NCBI GenBank assembly: GCA_964647355.1
Contig: CAZYGK010000001.1
Location: 85,299-149,298 of the forward strand
Length of the DNA: 64,000 nt
Direction: 5' to 3'
Source: SZUA-430 sp964647355
GTDB taxonomy: Bacteria > Pseudomonadota > Alphaproteobacteria > Micropepsales > Micropepsaceae
In this document: piece after piece, positions 1 through 7,729 of the stretch
Position numbering within the stretch: position 1 is the stretch's first letter
How the letters are laid out: each line of letters begins with the position of its first letter
Translations under genes and position numbers: made by a program
Notes under the pieces: model-generated
What the model saw: the letters and a program-made list of their open reading frames with translations, nothing else
The model's database searches: none
Told to the model about the DNA's origin: nothing

Positions 1-1
1 G

Positions 2-688
2 GACGACATCAAATCAAGACAGAACTACCGGCAAGGTCCGCCGACCGAGGCCGGTGCGGGAGGCGGCGCCGGGTACGACGACCTCTTGCAGCACCGCTAT
101 TGGCACTTCAAGGATCTGCCGTTCTCCATTGACGGTGCTGCTACGGAGCAGCCGCACGCAATCAACGCAGAAACACAGATCATAGCGTTCCGCAATATCA
201 TCGCCTCCGGAAAGCCCGATGAGGTGAAGTCCTACGCCCTGGTATGGCTCACGCATCTGGTGGGGGACGTTCATCAGCCTTTGCATGCGACGACCCGTTT
301 TTCGAAGTCACCTGAGGTGTTACGAGATGGCGACCGCGGCGGAAACGAGATCAAGGTCCGAAACTGTGCCACCTGCAGAGAGACGAACCTGCACAGCTAC
401 TGGGACGGACTTCCCGGGCGAGACGAAACGCCGTCGCGCGTTTCCGCTGTGGCTGCCGGATTGCCCGTGGCTCCATCTCGTGCGGCCGCCAACTCCGACA
501 TACCTTCATGGATCGAGACGAGCTTTGCAAAGGCGAGAACGCAAGCCTACGCCGCCCCCGTCGGAAGCGGCGTCGGTCCGTACACGCTCTCAAGCGCCTA
601 CCAGGCAAACGCGAGAGCTTTGTCGCGCAAGCAAATTGCGCTCGCCGGCGCTCGGCTCGCGATCTTGATCGAAGACAACATCAACTGA
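2..688 (+). CDS. S1/P1-type nuclease, C-terminal part (cut by window edge)
   Basis: Zinc-dependent, usually secreted single-strand nuclease of the S1/P1 family; the N-terminus lies outside the window. The frame is open from base 2. Family motifs in order: DDIK near the edge, HRYWHF (about residue 31), the zinc-binding HLVGDVHQPLH, DRGGN, and LHSYWD. These are the central and C-terminal ligands of the trinuclear zinc site. The protein ends with the usual amphipathic C-terminal helix (ALAGARLAILIE). A second, truncated gene of this family lies at 25,281-25,584 on the other strand. The two differ just after the shared DDIK, so they are paralogues and not halves of one gene. The family assignment is firm; substrate and role are unknown. 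Confidence 0.85.
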   Translation, partial: DDIKSRQNYRQGPPTEAGAGGGAGYDDLLQHRYWHFKDLPFSIDGAATEQPHAINAETQIIAFRNIIASGKPDEVKSYALVWLTHLVGDVHQPLHATTRFSKSPEVLRDGDRGGNEIKVRNCATCRETNLHSYWDGLPGRDETPSRVSAVAAGLPVAPSRAAANSDIPSWIETSFAKARTQAYAAPVGSGVGPYTLSSAYQANARALSRKQIALAGARLAILIEDNIN

Positions 689-843
689 TCAATTCGCGGG
701 TCCTGCGTGCGGCGCGTCCGGTCTGTGGTTGAGGGCACTCGCCTCGCTGGAGAAATTGGACCGGCATGGACTGAGCGCAAGACACCGCGTCGCAGGGCTG
801 GTAGGCTAATCAGCCAGGTCTGAAAACGACGTGCGAGACTTTC

Positions 844-1902
844 ATGAGGGTCCTCTACATCGCCTCCAATCCGGACGACGCGCGGTCGCTCGCGTCGATG
901 AAGGAGATGAACGAGCTTCAGTCGGTGTTTTCGCGACACGATGGTGTTCATCGGGTCGAGTTTTTGCCGTTTCCGAGGCTCGACGTGAACCGGTTGATGA
1001 GCGTGCTACGGGACGTCAGCCCAGACGTTCTGCACATTTCAGCGCACAGCAACGGGAACGCACTCTCGCTCACCGATGATGCCGGGATTGAGCGCGCGAT
1101 CACGAACGAAAGCTTCGTCGATCTGGTTCGAAACAGCGGTGCGTCGCCGAGATTGATTTATCTCAATGCCTGCACGTCGCAAGCGCTGGCGGCGGCACTT
1201 CTGCCTGTTGCAAAATGCGCCGTGGGGACATCGGCACCGATCACAAACATCGCGGCGCGCCTGTCGGCCGCACGGTTCTACGAGTGGCTTGCGAGCGGAT
1301 CGTCGGTTGGCGAAGCATGGGCCGCTGCGAGCACGGCACTCAAGATCGTCGATCCTGCCGTCAGTCTGTGGTGCGAGTGTCAGCAAGGTTTAAGCGCAGC
1401 GCAGTACCGACTTGTCCGCGGGACTGAGCTTCTCGTCTATTTTCCCGAAGTGGAGGCTCTCCGTGGCAAGAGGGTCCCAGCGTCCTTCAAGCTGAAACCA
1501 AACGGCAACGATGAATTCGCGATGGAGATCGGCCTCTCTGGCTGCCCGGCTGACCTTCGCCAGGCCGTTGTGTTCGTCGACGACGAGACCTTCATCGGCG
1601 AGGACGAAGAGTCGCTCGAGGATGACCTTTGCTGGGTCACGCGCGACCCACCGGAAGAGGGGCAATTGTGGCCTGAGTTCAAGCTTGGCCTCTATGGCGA
1701 CACGACATTGTATGCGTCGATCACGACCGCAACAGGGAAGTGCTACGCGCTAAAGCGCCGTGTCATCGATGCGCTAAACGCGTATTATTTTGTCGAGAAG
1801 ATCCACGATCTCGGCGAGGGCCGGCTTCAAGACGAAGTGCGCCGGGTAATTGCAGAGCTTCGGCGAGGGGCGGGCGCCAGGGGGCCAGCCGTCCCGCCGT
1901 AG
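844..1902 (+). CDS. CHAT-domain (caspase-like) protein with a C-terminal beta-rich domain
   Basis: A 352-residue protein. The N-terminal half looks like a CHAT domain, a caspase-fold cysteine protease. It opens with VLYIASNP and carries the expected dyad: His68 in LHISAHSNG and Cys110 in LIYLNACTS. From about residue 205 a separate, acidic, beta-rich region follows (FKLKPNGNDEFAMEIGL, then VVFVDDETF, LYGDTTLYASIT). I could not identify it; a YEATS-like or sensor-type sandwich is a guess. CHAT proteases often act as effectors in bacterial conflict or cell-suicide systems, usually with a partner. No clear partner is adjacent: upstream is a nuclease, and downstream is a convergent DUF1353 gene. 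The start is the first ATG; its Shine-Dalgarno is weak. Confidence 0.7.
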   Translation: MRVLYIASNPDDARSLASMKEMNELQSVFSRHDGVHRVEFLPFPRLDVNRLMSVLRDVSPDVLHISAHSNGNALSLTDDAGIERAITNESFVDLVRNSGASPRLIYLNACTSQALAAALLPVAKCAVGTSAPITNIAARLSAARFYEWLASGSSVGEAWAAASTALKIVDPAVSLWCECQQGLSAAQYRLVRGTELLVYFPEVEALRGKRVPASFKLKPNGNDEFAMEIGLSGCPADLRQAVVFVDDETFIGEDEESLEDDLCWVTRDPPEEGQLWPEFKLGLYGDTTLYASITTATGKCYALKRRVIDALNAYYFVEKIHDLGEGRLQDEVRRVIAELRRGAGARGPAVPP

Positions 1903-1909
1903 TGTTCGC

Positions 1910-2500
1910 TCACTCCGATCGGTCGGGCGGAATGGGGCAGTCGGGGTAGCTTTTCTCCCACAGCCGGCGTGCCACGAACGAATTGATCCCTGCGTAGATC
2001 AGCTTGAAGGACGTATCGGCACGCGGGCAGACGCCAATGACGATCAGCGTCTTCATCGCCTCCATCATCGTGTCGCGCACGTCCTCGAACGATTTTTCGC
2101 TCTTCTTGCAATGGTGGACATCGAATTCCCAATCGTGAACGAGGAAGGCAGGGCCATAGCCCCAAGGCGAAAAACTCTCTTTCCACCAAAGCGATCGCGG
2201 GATCGAACCGCCGTCGGTGAACATCCGACGCGGCTCGATCACCTCTCCGGTCGAGCGGACGAAGGCAAACGGCTCGCGTGACCGGGGGATGAACTCGAAA
2301 TAGTCGGGTGAGAACCACCGTAGTCTGATGCTCTCAAGGCCGCGAAATGCCCCAACCTTATAGTCGTCGAACCCTTTGAGCCCCCTGAGGTCAGTATCTT
2401 CGTCACCCAACGTCCGCTTTGCTTGGTCTTCTTGATCTGGGAGCTGCTTCAATGCCCGTTTGGCGCGCAACGCGGTTTCCGATCCTTGGTCGAGTGTCAT
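1910..2500 (-). CDS. DUF1353-family protein
   Basis: About 196 residues. The DUF1353 signature is visible in the middle: TDGGSIPRSLW, then SPWGYGPAFLVHDWEFD, followed by a helical C-terminus. The family is common in phages and mobile DNA and its biochemical role is not established. The N-terminal 40 residues are charged and probably helical. I chose the ATG at 2,500 rather than 2,548 because GGAG lies 9 bases upstream of it. The gene converges on the CHAT gene, ending 8 bases from it, and is read divergently from the JmjC-VOC gene. Confidence 0.6.
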   Translation of the reverse strand: MTLDQGSETALRAKRALKQLPDQEDQAKRTLGDEDTDLRGLKGFDDYKVGAFRGLESIRLRWFSPDYFEFIPRSREPFAFVRSTGEVIEPRRMFTDGGSIPRSLWWKESFSPWGYGPAFLVHDWEFDVHHCKKSEKSFEDVRDTMMEAMKTLIVIGVCPRADTSFKLIYAGINSFVARRLWEKSYPDCPIPPDRSE

Positions 2501-2965
2501 AGCAAAAGTCTCCGTTCCTAGAGCTTTGATTCTTCCCTGCAGTCGCAACAGCCGCAGCAGCAGGATGAGATATGACCGGTACCACTTTGCGCCAGAGAGT
2601 TTCCGATGTCCAATCTAGCTAGCCTGCAACCGCCGAGGGATTTTGAGATGTCGGGCGTCGCAGCCACCTCGCGCCACTGCCGACACGCTGATGGGGCGGC
2701 GTCTGCGATGTGACTCGACAAACTCAGGTGCGCAGATCGACGTAGTCGCCGACACTATCGATTGCGAATTATTCGACGAGCGAATTGCTGCAATGCACTA
2801 CAATTGCGCTCCGACAAACGTACCCGCGAAAATGTCGAAAAAGGGATACAATTGCGCACACACTGAATAATTTTGGCAGCAGTACAAGTTAGCAATGCAG
2901 ATAATTGACAACGATTCATACCCAGCACATCCTCAAAGTCACGGTTGGCCAGAAGGATCGGTTCA
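2501..2965. promoter_or_regulatory. Intergenic region between divergent genes with repeated TACAATTGCGC
   Basis: No gene is evident in these 465 bases, which are more AT-rich than the flanks. TACAATTGCGC occurs twice, at 2,799-2,809 and 2,847-2,857, on the same strand with starts 48 bases apart. Related GCGAATT words lie at 2,764 and 2,780. A TTGACA sits near 2,906. The region must hold the promoters of both divergent genes, and the repeats are candidate binding sites for a regulator of the RiPP cluster. The repeats are seen directly; the regulatory role is inferred. Confidence 0.4.
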
Positions 2966-4417
2966 ATGGGCGGAGCTTCGACAGGAGGCGACGACGTTCA
3001 AACGCTCACCGATTTCCTGGCGCCGGTAACGCCCCAAAAATTCATCGACGACTATTGGTCTCGCGAACCTCTTCACATTCGAGGTCACGCGCAAAAATTT
3101 TCTTCTTTGTTCAACCTTCAGGTGTTCAAGAAAGCAATCAAGCATCAGAAGCGGGCCGGCCTCTCAATTCGGGCGAGCTTTGACAGCGAAGCAAACCATA
3201 AAGGTGCTGGTGCTCACGTCTACATCGATCATCGAAGGGTAGATGACTATTTTTCGAGAGGGGCGACAGTCTGCGTCGACCCGATTGATGCCGCAGTTCC
3301 CCGGCTGGCGGAGTTTTCGAGTGCCATTAAGGTCGCGCTAAATCACGCGGGTGGCGTGAGCGTTAAGTGTTACTACTCACCAGACAAATGTGGATTCAAC
3401 ACGCACTTTGACACTGGAATCGCGACGACAATGCAAATTTCCGGGAGGAAGCGTTGGCGCTTCTCTAGGCGTCCCGCCATGCCATTCCCGCGAAGCAATG
3501 CGCTTACGACTGCGGCCGGTGACATCCGATATTCGGATCGTCTGCCCTCAAGCATCCAGACCTGGGAACGCGTCGCCAGCGTTGATGAATCTAGCTTTGA
3601 AGAGGTGGTCTTGGAACCAGGTGACATTCTTTGCCTGCCAAGCGGCGTTTGGCACAACGCCAAGGCTATTGGAGACTCTTTGGCGCTCAATCTTTCGTTC
3701 GCGACTCTGGACTTCTTCGAGTTGATCGAACTCATTTTGGGGTCAGTGCTGGTTCCGAAAAGCGAATGGCGACAGCCAATCCCGCTCCACTTTGAAGGGG
3801 ATAACGGCCCACACGCGATACCGCGGAAGCAAAGGGAGTTTTTTCAAGAGCGGCTAGCAGAATTGCGGGCAGTCATCGATGCGCTCGACCCAAACGGCGC
3901 TGAACTCTATTCCGCATGGCAGTCGATGGTCCGTAGTTCGGCCGCTCGGCGCGCTGTGGAAGCGGCTTCGGGGTTCGCAGAATCTGCGATCGCTCCTGCA
4001 GTAGACTCTGGCGAACCTCGCATGGCCACCTCGGCGCAATTGGACAATTCGTCGATCGCTTATGCCGGAGGGGTTAGTTGCGCGTTGCAGGTGACGAACC
4101 TGCAGCAGGCAATTCGTTGGTATCGGGAATTGGGGTTCACGGTTGGCTATGTCGTTAAAGAATTTGGTTGGTGCGAGATGTATACACCCATACCAAATGT
4201 GCGCATCGGCCTCTCAGAGATACCGGTCCGCGGCGTCAGCGGTGGAGCGGTGTTGAATTTTGGCGTGACAGACCTCGATGCAACACGACGCATGCTCGAG
4301 GCCAGGGGGGTCAAGTTTGAGGGGCCAACCCAAGCGATTCCGGGGATGGCAAAGCTGGCGACCTTCTTTGACCCTGACCAGAACCGTCTCATGCTGTTTC
4401 AAACGCTAGAGGCTTGA
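2966..4417 (+). CDS. JmjC/cupin_4-like oxygenase fused to a glyoxalase/VOC domain
   Basis: A 483-residue two-domain protein. Residues about 10-260 resemble JmjC-type (ROXA/cupin_4) Fe(II)/2-oxoglutarate oxygenases. The N-terminal DFLAPVTPQKFIDDYWSREP is typical of that group, and the iron triad is probably His147 and Asp149 (HFD) with His230 (SGVWHN). After a helical region, residues about 370-483 form a VOC/glyoxalase domain (CALQVTNLQQAIRWYRELGF ... FFDPDQNRLMLFQ). Family members hydroxylate proteins, and many stand-alone VOC proteins bind toxic metabolites. Here the first domain could hydroxylate the RiPP and the second could bind product or give self-protection; both are inferences from position. 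The ATG at 2,966 has AAGGA 8 bases upstream and is preferred to the TTG at 2,945. It lies 241 bases upstream of the precursor gene on the same strand. Confidence 0.7.
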   Translation: MGGASTGGDDVQTLTDFLAPVTPQKFIDDYWSREPLHIRGHAQKFSSLFNLQVFKKAIKHQKRAGLSIRASFDSEANHKGAGAHVYIDHRRVDDYFSRGATVCVDPIDAAVPRLAEFSSAIKVALNHAGGVSVKCYYSPDKCGFNTHFDTGIATTMQISGRKRWRFSRRPAMPFPRSNALTTAAGDIRYSDRLPSSIQTWERVASVDESSFEEVVLEPGDILCLPSGVWHNAKAIGDSLALNLSFATLDFFELIELILGSVLVPKSEWRQPIPLHFEGDNGPHAIPRKQREFFQERLAELRAVIDALDPNGAELYSAWQSMVRSSAARRAVEAASGFAESAIAPAVDSGEPRMATSAQLDNSSIAYAGGVSCALQVTNLQQAIRWYRELGFTVGYVVKEFGWCEMYTPIPNVRIGLSEIPVRGVSGGAVLNFGVTDLDATRRMLEARGVKFEGPTQAIPGMAKLATFFDPDQNRLMLFQTLEA

Positions 4418-4507
4418 TCGCGCTGAAGTCGGTGGCCACGAGCCACTAGTTGTGTATTGGATCGTCCTACCAAACAACTGAAAGTAGACTAGCTCCGTTT
4501 GTCTTAG

Positions 4508-4523
4508 ATGACGGGGGTGTCAT
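4508..4523. promoter_or_regulatory. Short inverted repeat ATGAC-GGGGGT-GTCAT
   Basis: A 5-base perfect inverted repeat around a G-run, followed by TTTT. It lies 91 bases after the JmjC-VOC stop. It could be a weak terminator or an operator; the stem is short, so this is tentative. Confidence 0.25.
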
Positions 4524-4585
4524 TTTCCTGACTCTTGCTCCATTTCTCTCTACTCGCGAGTTTCGAGATCAAGTAGTCGCCAACA

Positions 4586-4618
4586 CAGTGAGCGTACTTG
4601 TGTTTACCACGCTCACTG
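4586..4618 (+). promoter_or_regulatory. Perfect stem-loop just upstream of the precursor gene
   Basis: CAGTGAGCGT and ACGCTCACTG form a perfect 10-base inverted repeat around a 13-base spacer. It ends 40 bases before the precursor ATG and 20-odd bases before its Shine-Dalgarno. No T-run follows, so it does not look like an intrinsic terminator. It may be a dyad operator or a 5'-UTR hairpin controlling or stabilising the precursor transcript. The structure is seen directly; its role is inferred. Confidence 0.5.
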
Positions 4619-4658
4619 CTATGGTCACTGCACCGGTTTTCCGGGATGGAGGAAGCAA

Positions 4659-5219
4659 ATGTCAAAAGGTCGGCGAGATAAGGCCGTGGTAGACCAAAGG
4701 CGTCGTGCGGCGTTGCGCGCGTTAGGCGCCGGTGCACTTGCTACAGCGATTGCGCCAAGCATTGTCGTTGGTGCGGCGGGCGCGCAACCGGTGGGAACGA
4801 CGGTGAAGCCTGCTTTGCGTCTTGATCCGTCGGTGTTGCGCCAGATTCGACTTCAAAAGCTCTCGTCGCTCGATGGCGACAAACTAAATGCCATCAGGTT
4901 GGCACAACGTTTGCCGGCCGACGTGAATATTGGAAAGTTGGGACTCACGCCGGAAGGCGTGAAGAGGCTGACACCAGCGGCGCAGGGCCTCACGAAGGCA
5001 GACTTGGAAACACTCGGGACAGGTCTGATTAGTAACAATGCAAAGCTTGCAGCATTGACGGTCGACGACGTGGCTTCCATTCGCGACGCGTTCGGCAAAT
5101 TCTACCAACCTGGTCGTGCGTTCGGGGGAAGGTTAGCTTCCATCGACGTTTCCTGTTGTTGCTGCACGCCTTGCTGCTGCGCGGCGGCGGTCGACCAACC
5201 TATCAACCTTGCAGCTTGA
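4659..5219 (+). CDS. Putative TOMM/RiPP precursor peptide with streptolysin S-like Cys core
   Basis: A 186-residue protein that I read as the ribosomally made substrate of the following enzymes. The C-terminus has a streptolysin-S-like core, SCCCCTPCCC at residues 165-174 (seven Cys plus Ser and Thr), followed by AAAVDQPINLAA. This kind of contiguous Cys/Ser/Thr run is turned into thiazoles and oxazoles by YcaO systems. The leader is very long (about 160 residues) with repeated helical leucine-rich segments. Its N-terminus looks like a Tat signal: DQRRRAALR, a hydrophobic Ala-rich stretch at 20-40, then AGAQ as a possible cleavage site. A Tat-type signal is unusual for a RiPP precursor. GGAGG six bases before the ATG is a strong ribosome binding site. 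An alternative is a secreted metal-binding protein, but the downstream YcaO, E1-like and SagB genes favour a precursor. Confidence 0.75.
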   Translation: MSKGRRDKAVVDQRRRAALRALGAGALATAIAPSIVVGAAGAQPVGTTVKPALRLDPSVLRQIRLQKLSSLDGDKLNAIRLAQRLPADVNIGKLGLTPEGVKRLTPAAQGLTKADLETLGTGLISNNAKLAALTVDDVASIRDAFGKFYQPGRAFGGRLASIDVSCCCCTPCCCAAAVDQPINLAA

Positions 5220-5255
5220 GTTAGGCTCTCTCCGTTATTTTGAGGACGCGTCCAA

Positions 5256-6638
5256 ATGCGCGTTTTGCTTGTTTGGCCGGATTCGCTGAATGAGCTGATC
5301 GGATGGGGAGACCTGGGTGCGATCGCTGAGCCGCTGGCGCTTGAGTATTTGGCGGCGGCGGTGGAAGCGAGAGGGCATGAGGCGCAGATTCTGGATCTGC
5401 GTCTCAACCCGCGAGCGCTTGGGCCCACACTAGCATCCTTTCGGCCAGATTTGGTCGGAATCACTGCCTTCAGCATGCATGTGCTGCGGGCCCTTGAGTT
5501 GTGTCGGATCGTCAAGGCGCACAACTCCGCGTGTCGCACTGTGGTGGGTGGGCACCACGCAACGTTCCTGCCTGAAGACTTCTTTAGCGACAGCGTTGAT
5601 TACGTGGTGTGCGGCGAGGGTTGTGATGCCATGGCGGTTCTTGTCGACGCAGGCATGGGGGATCCGCCGCCGGTCAAGAATATGTGGCGTAGGAAGAGCT
5701 GCGGCACCTTTGCGCTTGATAGTCCGGGAAACTGGTTGGATCAGCGTGGCTTGGCACAAATGCCGCGTCCGAACCGCCGTCTGACCGAAGCAGACCGCTC
5801 CCGCTACTTTATCGATTGGATGCGCCCGGTGGCGTTACTTCGAACGACTGTAGGCTGTCCGTACCGATGCACGTTTTGCTCGATTTGGAAAGCGGCGGAG
5901 GGGCGTTATTTTGTCCGGGACGAAGGTTCCGTTGTTGAAGAGCTCGCGGAGATAAGAGAGGACTGGGTCTTTCTCATCGACGACGAGGCGTTCATCAACG
6001 GCAAGCGCATGTGCCGCTTAGCCAAAGCGATTGCCGACTCAGGGATACGGAAGTCCTATTTCACCTACTGCCGCATCGACACATTGTTGCGAGTCCCCGA
6101 GGCTGTGAGCGCTTGGCGAGATATTGGCCTAAAGCGGCTCTTCATAGGGATCGACGCGATTTCACCAAAGGATCTTCAGGAGTACAATAAGAAGTGCTCG
6201 CTGGATCAAATTGACCGCGGCCTGCGCATGGCAAATGAGTTGGGTGTCGAAATCTTTGCGCAGTTCGTGGTCAACACGGACTACGATCGCTCGGATTTTC
6301 AAAGGTTGGTTCGGTTCATCGAGCATCGGCGCATCCAATACCCATCCTTCACCGTGCTGACCCCGCTGCCAGGCACTGACCTCCTTTCCAATTTCGATAC
6401 CGTGGTTGCACGCCAGAGTAACGGGAGGCCTGATTGGCGCCTGTTCGATTGTCAGAACGCGGTGACCAAGACCAAGTTGCCCCCCAATGAATTTCGGCGT
6501 CAGTATCGGAACTTGTACCACGTCTTTAAGGGCTCATACGCGGAGTATCGCGACCACAAGACCTTTGTGGACGATGAGCGCGTTACGCCGCTGCAGGGCG
6601 GTCGGTCGGTCGCCGCAACAACACAGGAACTGCGATGA
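5256..6638 (+). CDS. B12-binding-domain radical SAM enzyme of the RiPP cluster
   Basis: A 460-residue enzyme. Residues 1-130 form a B12-binding Rossmann domain (MRVLLVWPDS ... PDLVGITAFS ... VVGGHHATFLPED). It lacks the DxHxxG His ligand, as is normal for this class. The radical SAM core follows, with the [4Fe-4S] motif CPYRCTFC (Cys201, 205, 208), a TIM-barrel and a short C-terminal part. Class B members methylate unactivated carbon or phosphorus, or rearrange rings. In a peptide cluster the natural guess is C-methylation of the core, which is not shown by the sequence. GAGGA lies 9 bases before the ATG. The gene begins 36 bases after the precursor stop and its TGA overlaps the next ATG (ATGA). 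Confidence 0.8.
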   Translation: MRVLLVWPDSLNELIGWGDLGAIAEPLALEYLAAAVEARGHEAQILDLRLNPRALGPTLASFRPDLVGITAFSMHVLRALELCRIVKAHNSACRTVVGGHHATFLPEDFFSDSVDYVVCGEGCDAMAVLVDAGMGDPPPVKNMWRRKSCGTFALDSPGNWLDQRGLAQMPRPNRRLTEADRSRYFIDWMRPVALLRTTVGCPYRCTFCSIWKAAEGRYFVRDEGSVVEELAEIREDWVFLIDDEAFINGKRMCRLAKAIADSGIRKSYFTYCRIDTLLRVPEAVSAWRDIGLKRLFIGIDAISPKDLQEYNKKCSLDQIDRGLRMANELGVEIFAQFVVNTDYDRSDFQRLVRFIEHRRIQYPSFTVLTPLPGTDLLSNFDTVVARQSNGRPDWRLFDCQNAVTKTKLPPNEFRRQYRNLYHVFKGSYAEYRDHKTFVDDERVTPLQGGRSVAATTQELR

Positions 6639-7729
6639 TGGTGGGGACAGCTCAGGACAGATACTATTCGCTGCCGGTTCAACTCTTAAGCGAGCCTGAA
6701 GGTGTTCTCGTTCGCCGAGGTCAAATGCGCTTGCGCGTTCGCGGTTCGGCTGCGGGCGCGATTGTATTGCACGTGATCGACTTGTGCAGCAGACCGGTTG
6801 GGGCCACGTTGGACGAGATTCTGGAGCCCCTGGCAGAGGAGCTTGCGGACCCCGTTCGCGATTTGGTGGAGAAGTTCAAGCGGCGCCGATTGTTGGTTCC
6901 GATGGGCGACAGTTTGCCTCCACGGTCCGATCCCGAAACACGCGAAGATGTTTTCTTTTGGAGCTTTGACGCGAAGCGCGATGAGGTGGAACAGAGCTTG
7001 GGATCCCGCCGGCTGGCTATCATAGGCGTCAATGCCGTCTCCATGGAAATGTTGCGGGCACTGTCATCGTTAGGCTTTGGAGAATTGACTGCAGTTGACC
7101 ATCCACGGTTCCGGTCGATGAGGTTCTTCGACTCTGCCGGTCGACTCGACTCAAGTAAGTGGGCGCTTGCCGATCCCGTACCGTTCGATGATTGGGTCGA
7201 CGCTGACGACTTGCCCGACTGCCTTGTCGTCACATCGGACTTCGGGGGGTTAGCAAATATGCGCGAGTGGAACGCATTCTGCTTGCGCGAGGGTGTCTCA
7301 TTCTTCCCCGTGGTTTTGCAAGATCTCGTCGGGTTTGCCGGGCCTTTGGTTGTCCCCGGAATCACATCGTGCTTCGAGTGTTTTTGGATGCGGCAATTGA
7401 GCAACATCGAGGAGCGAACTGAAAGAACCCACGAAGAGGCGGCATTCGAGGGGCAAGACGTGGATGCCTTCATCGGGCCATTGGCTGGAGCCATCGGAAA
7501 CGCGGGCGCGTTTGAACTTTTTCGCTTCTATTCCAAGAGCGTGCCCGGATATCGGGTAGGCACCGTGACAGAATTGGATTTGACCGCGCAGACGATGCAG
7601 TCGCGCCAGATTCTGCGAGTGCCGCGATGCGCAGCTTGCGGCACCGGCCAGCGGCACGGCCGCGTCGCTATTGAACGTGCGGAGATGCCTGGAAACCAAT
7701 GGAGTGGAGATGGCGCCGCTGAACAATGA
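6635..7729 (+). CDS. TOMM leader-binding RRE/ThiF-like E1 protein (ocin-ThiF type)
   Basis: A 364-residue partner protein for the YcaO enzyme. Residues about 10-90 look like a winged-helix RiPP recognition element (VLVRRGQMRLRVRGSAAG ... TLDEILEPLAEEL ... FKRRRLLVP), which binds the precursor leader. Residues about 125-300 are a ThiF/E1-like Rossmann domain (LAIIGVNAVSMEMLRALSSL, FGELTAVD). Two CxxC pairs (Cys246/249 in SCFECFWMR and Cys332/335 in RCAACG) form the structural zinc tetrathiolate seen in this family. As in other cyclodehydratase E1-like proteins, it probably presents substrate and has no adenylation activity. It starts with an ATGA overlap on the radical SAM gene and ends inside the YcaO gene. 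Confidence 0.8.
   Translation: MMVGTAQDRYYSLPVQLLSEPEGVLVRRGQMRLRVRGSAAGAIVLHVIDLCSRPVGATLDEILEPLAEELADPVRDLVEKFKRRRLLVPMGDSLPPRSDPETREDVFFWSFDAKRDEVEQSLGSRRLAIIGVNAVSMEMLRALSSLGFGELTAVDHPRFRSMRFFDSAGRLDSSKWALADPVPFDDWVDADDLPDCLVVTSDFGGLANMREWNAFCLREGVSFFPVVLQDLVGFAGPLVVPGITSCFECFWMRQLSNIEERTERTHEEAAFEGQDVDAFIGPLAGAIGNAGAFELFRFYSKSVPGYRVGTVTELDLTAQTMQSRQILRVPRCAACGTGQRHGRVAIERAEMPGNQWSGDGAAEQ

Noticed and set aside
2..688. The left-edge nuclease and the fragment at 25.3 kb as two halves of one broken gene
   Set aside because: They lie on opposite strands and differ in sequence just after the shared DDIK, so they are paralogues.
4450..4692. An 80-residue frame between the JmjC-VOC and precursor genes
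   Set aside because: No ribosome binding site, overlaps the hairpin and the precursor start, and has no recognisable sequence.
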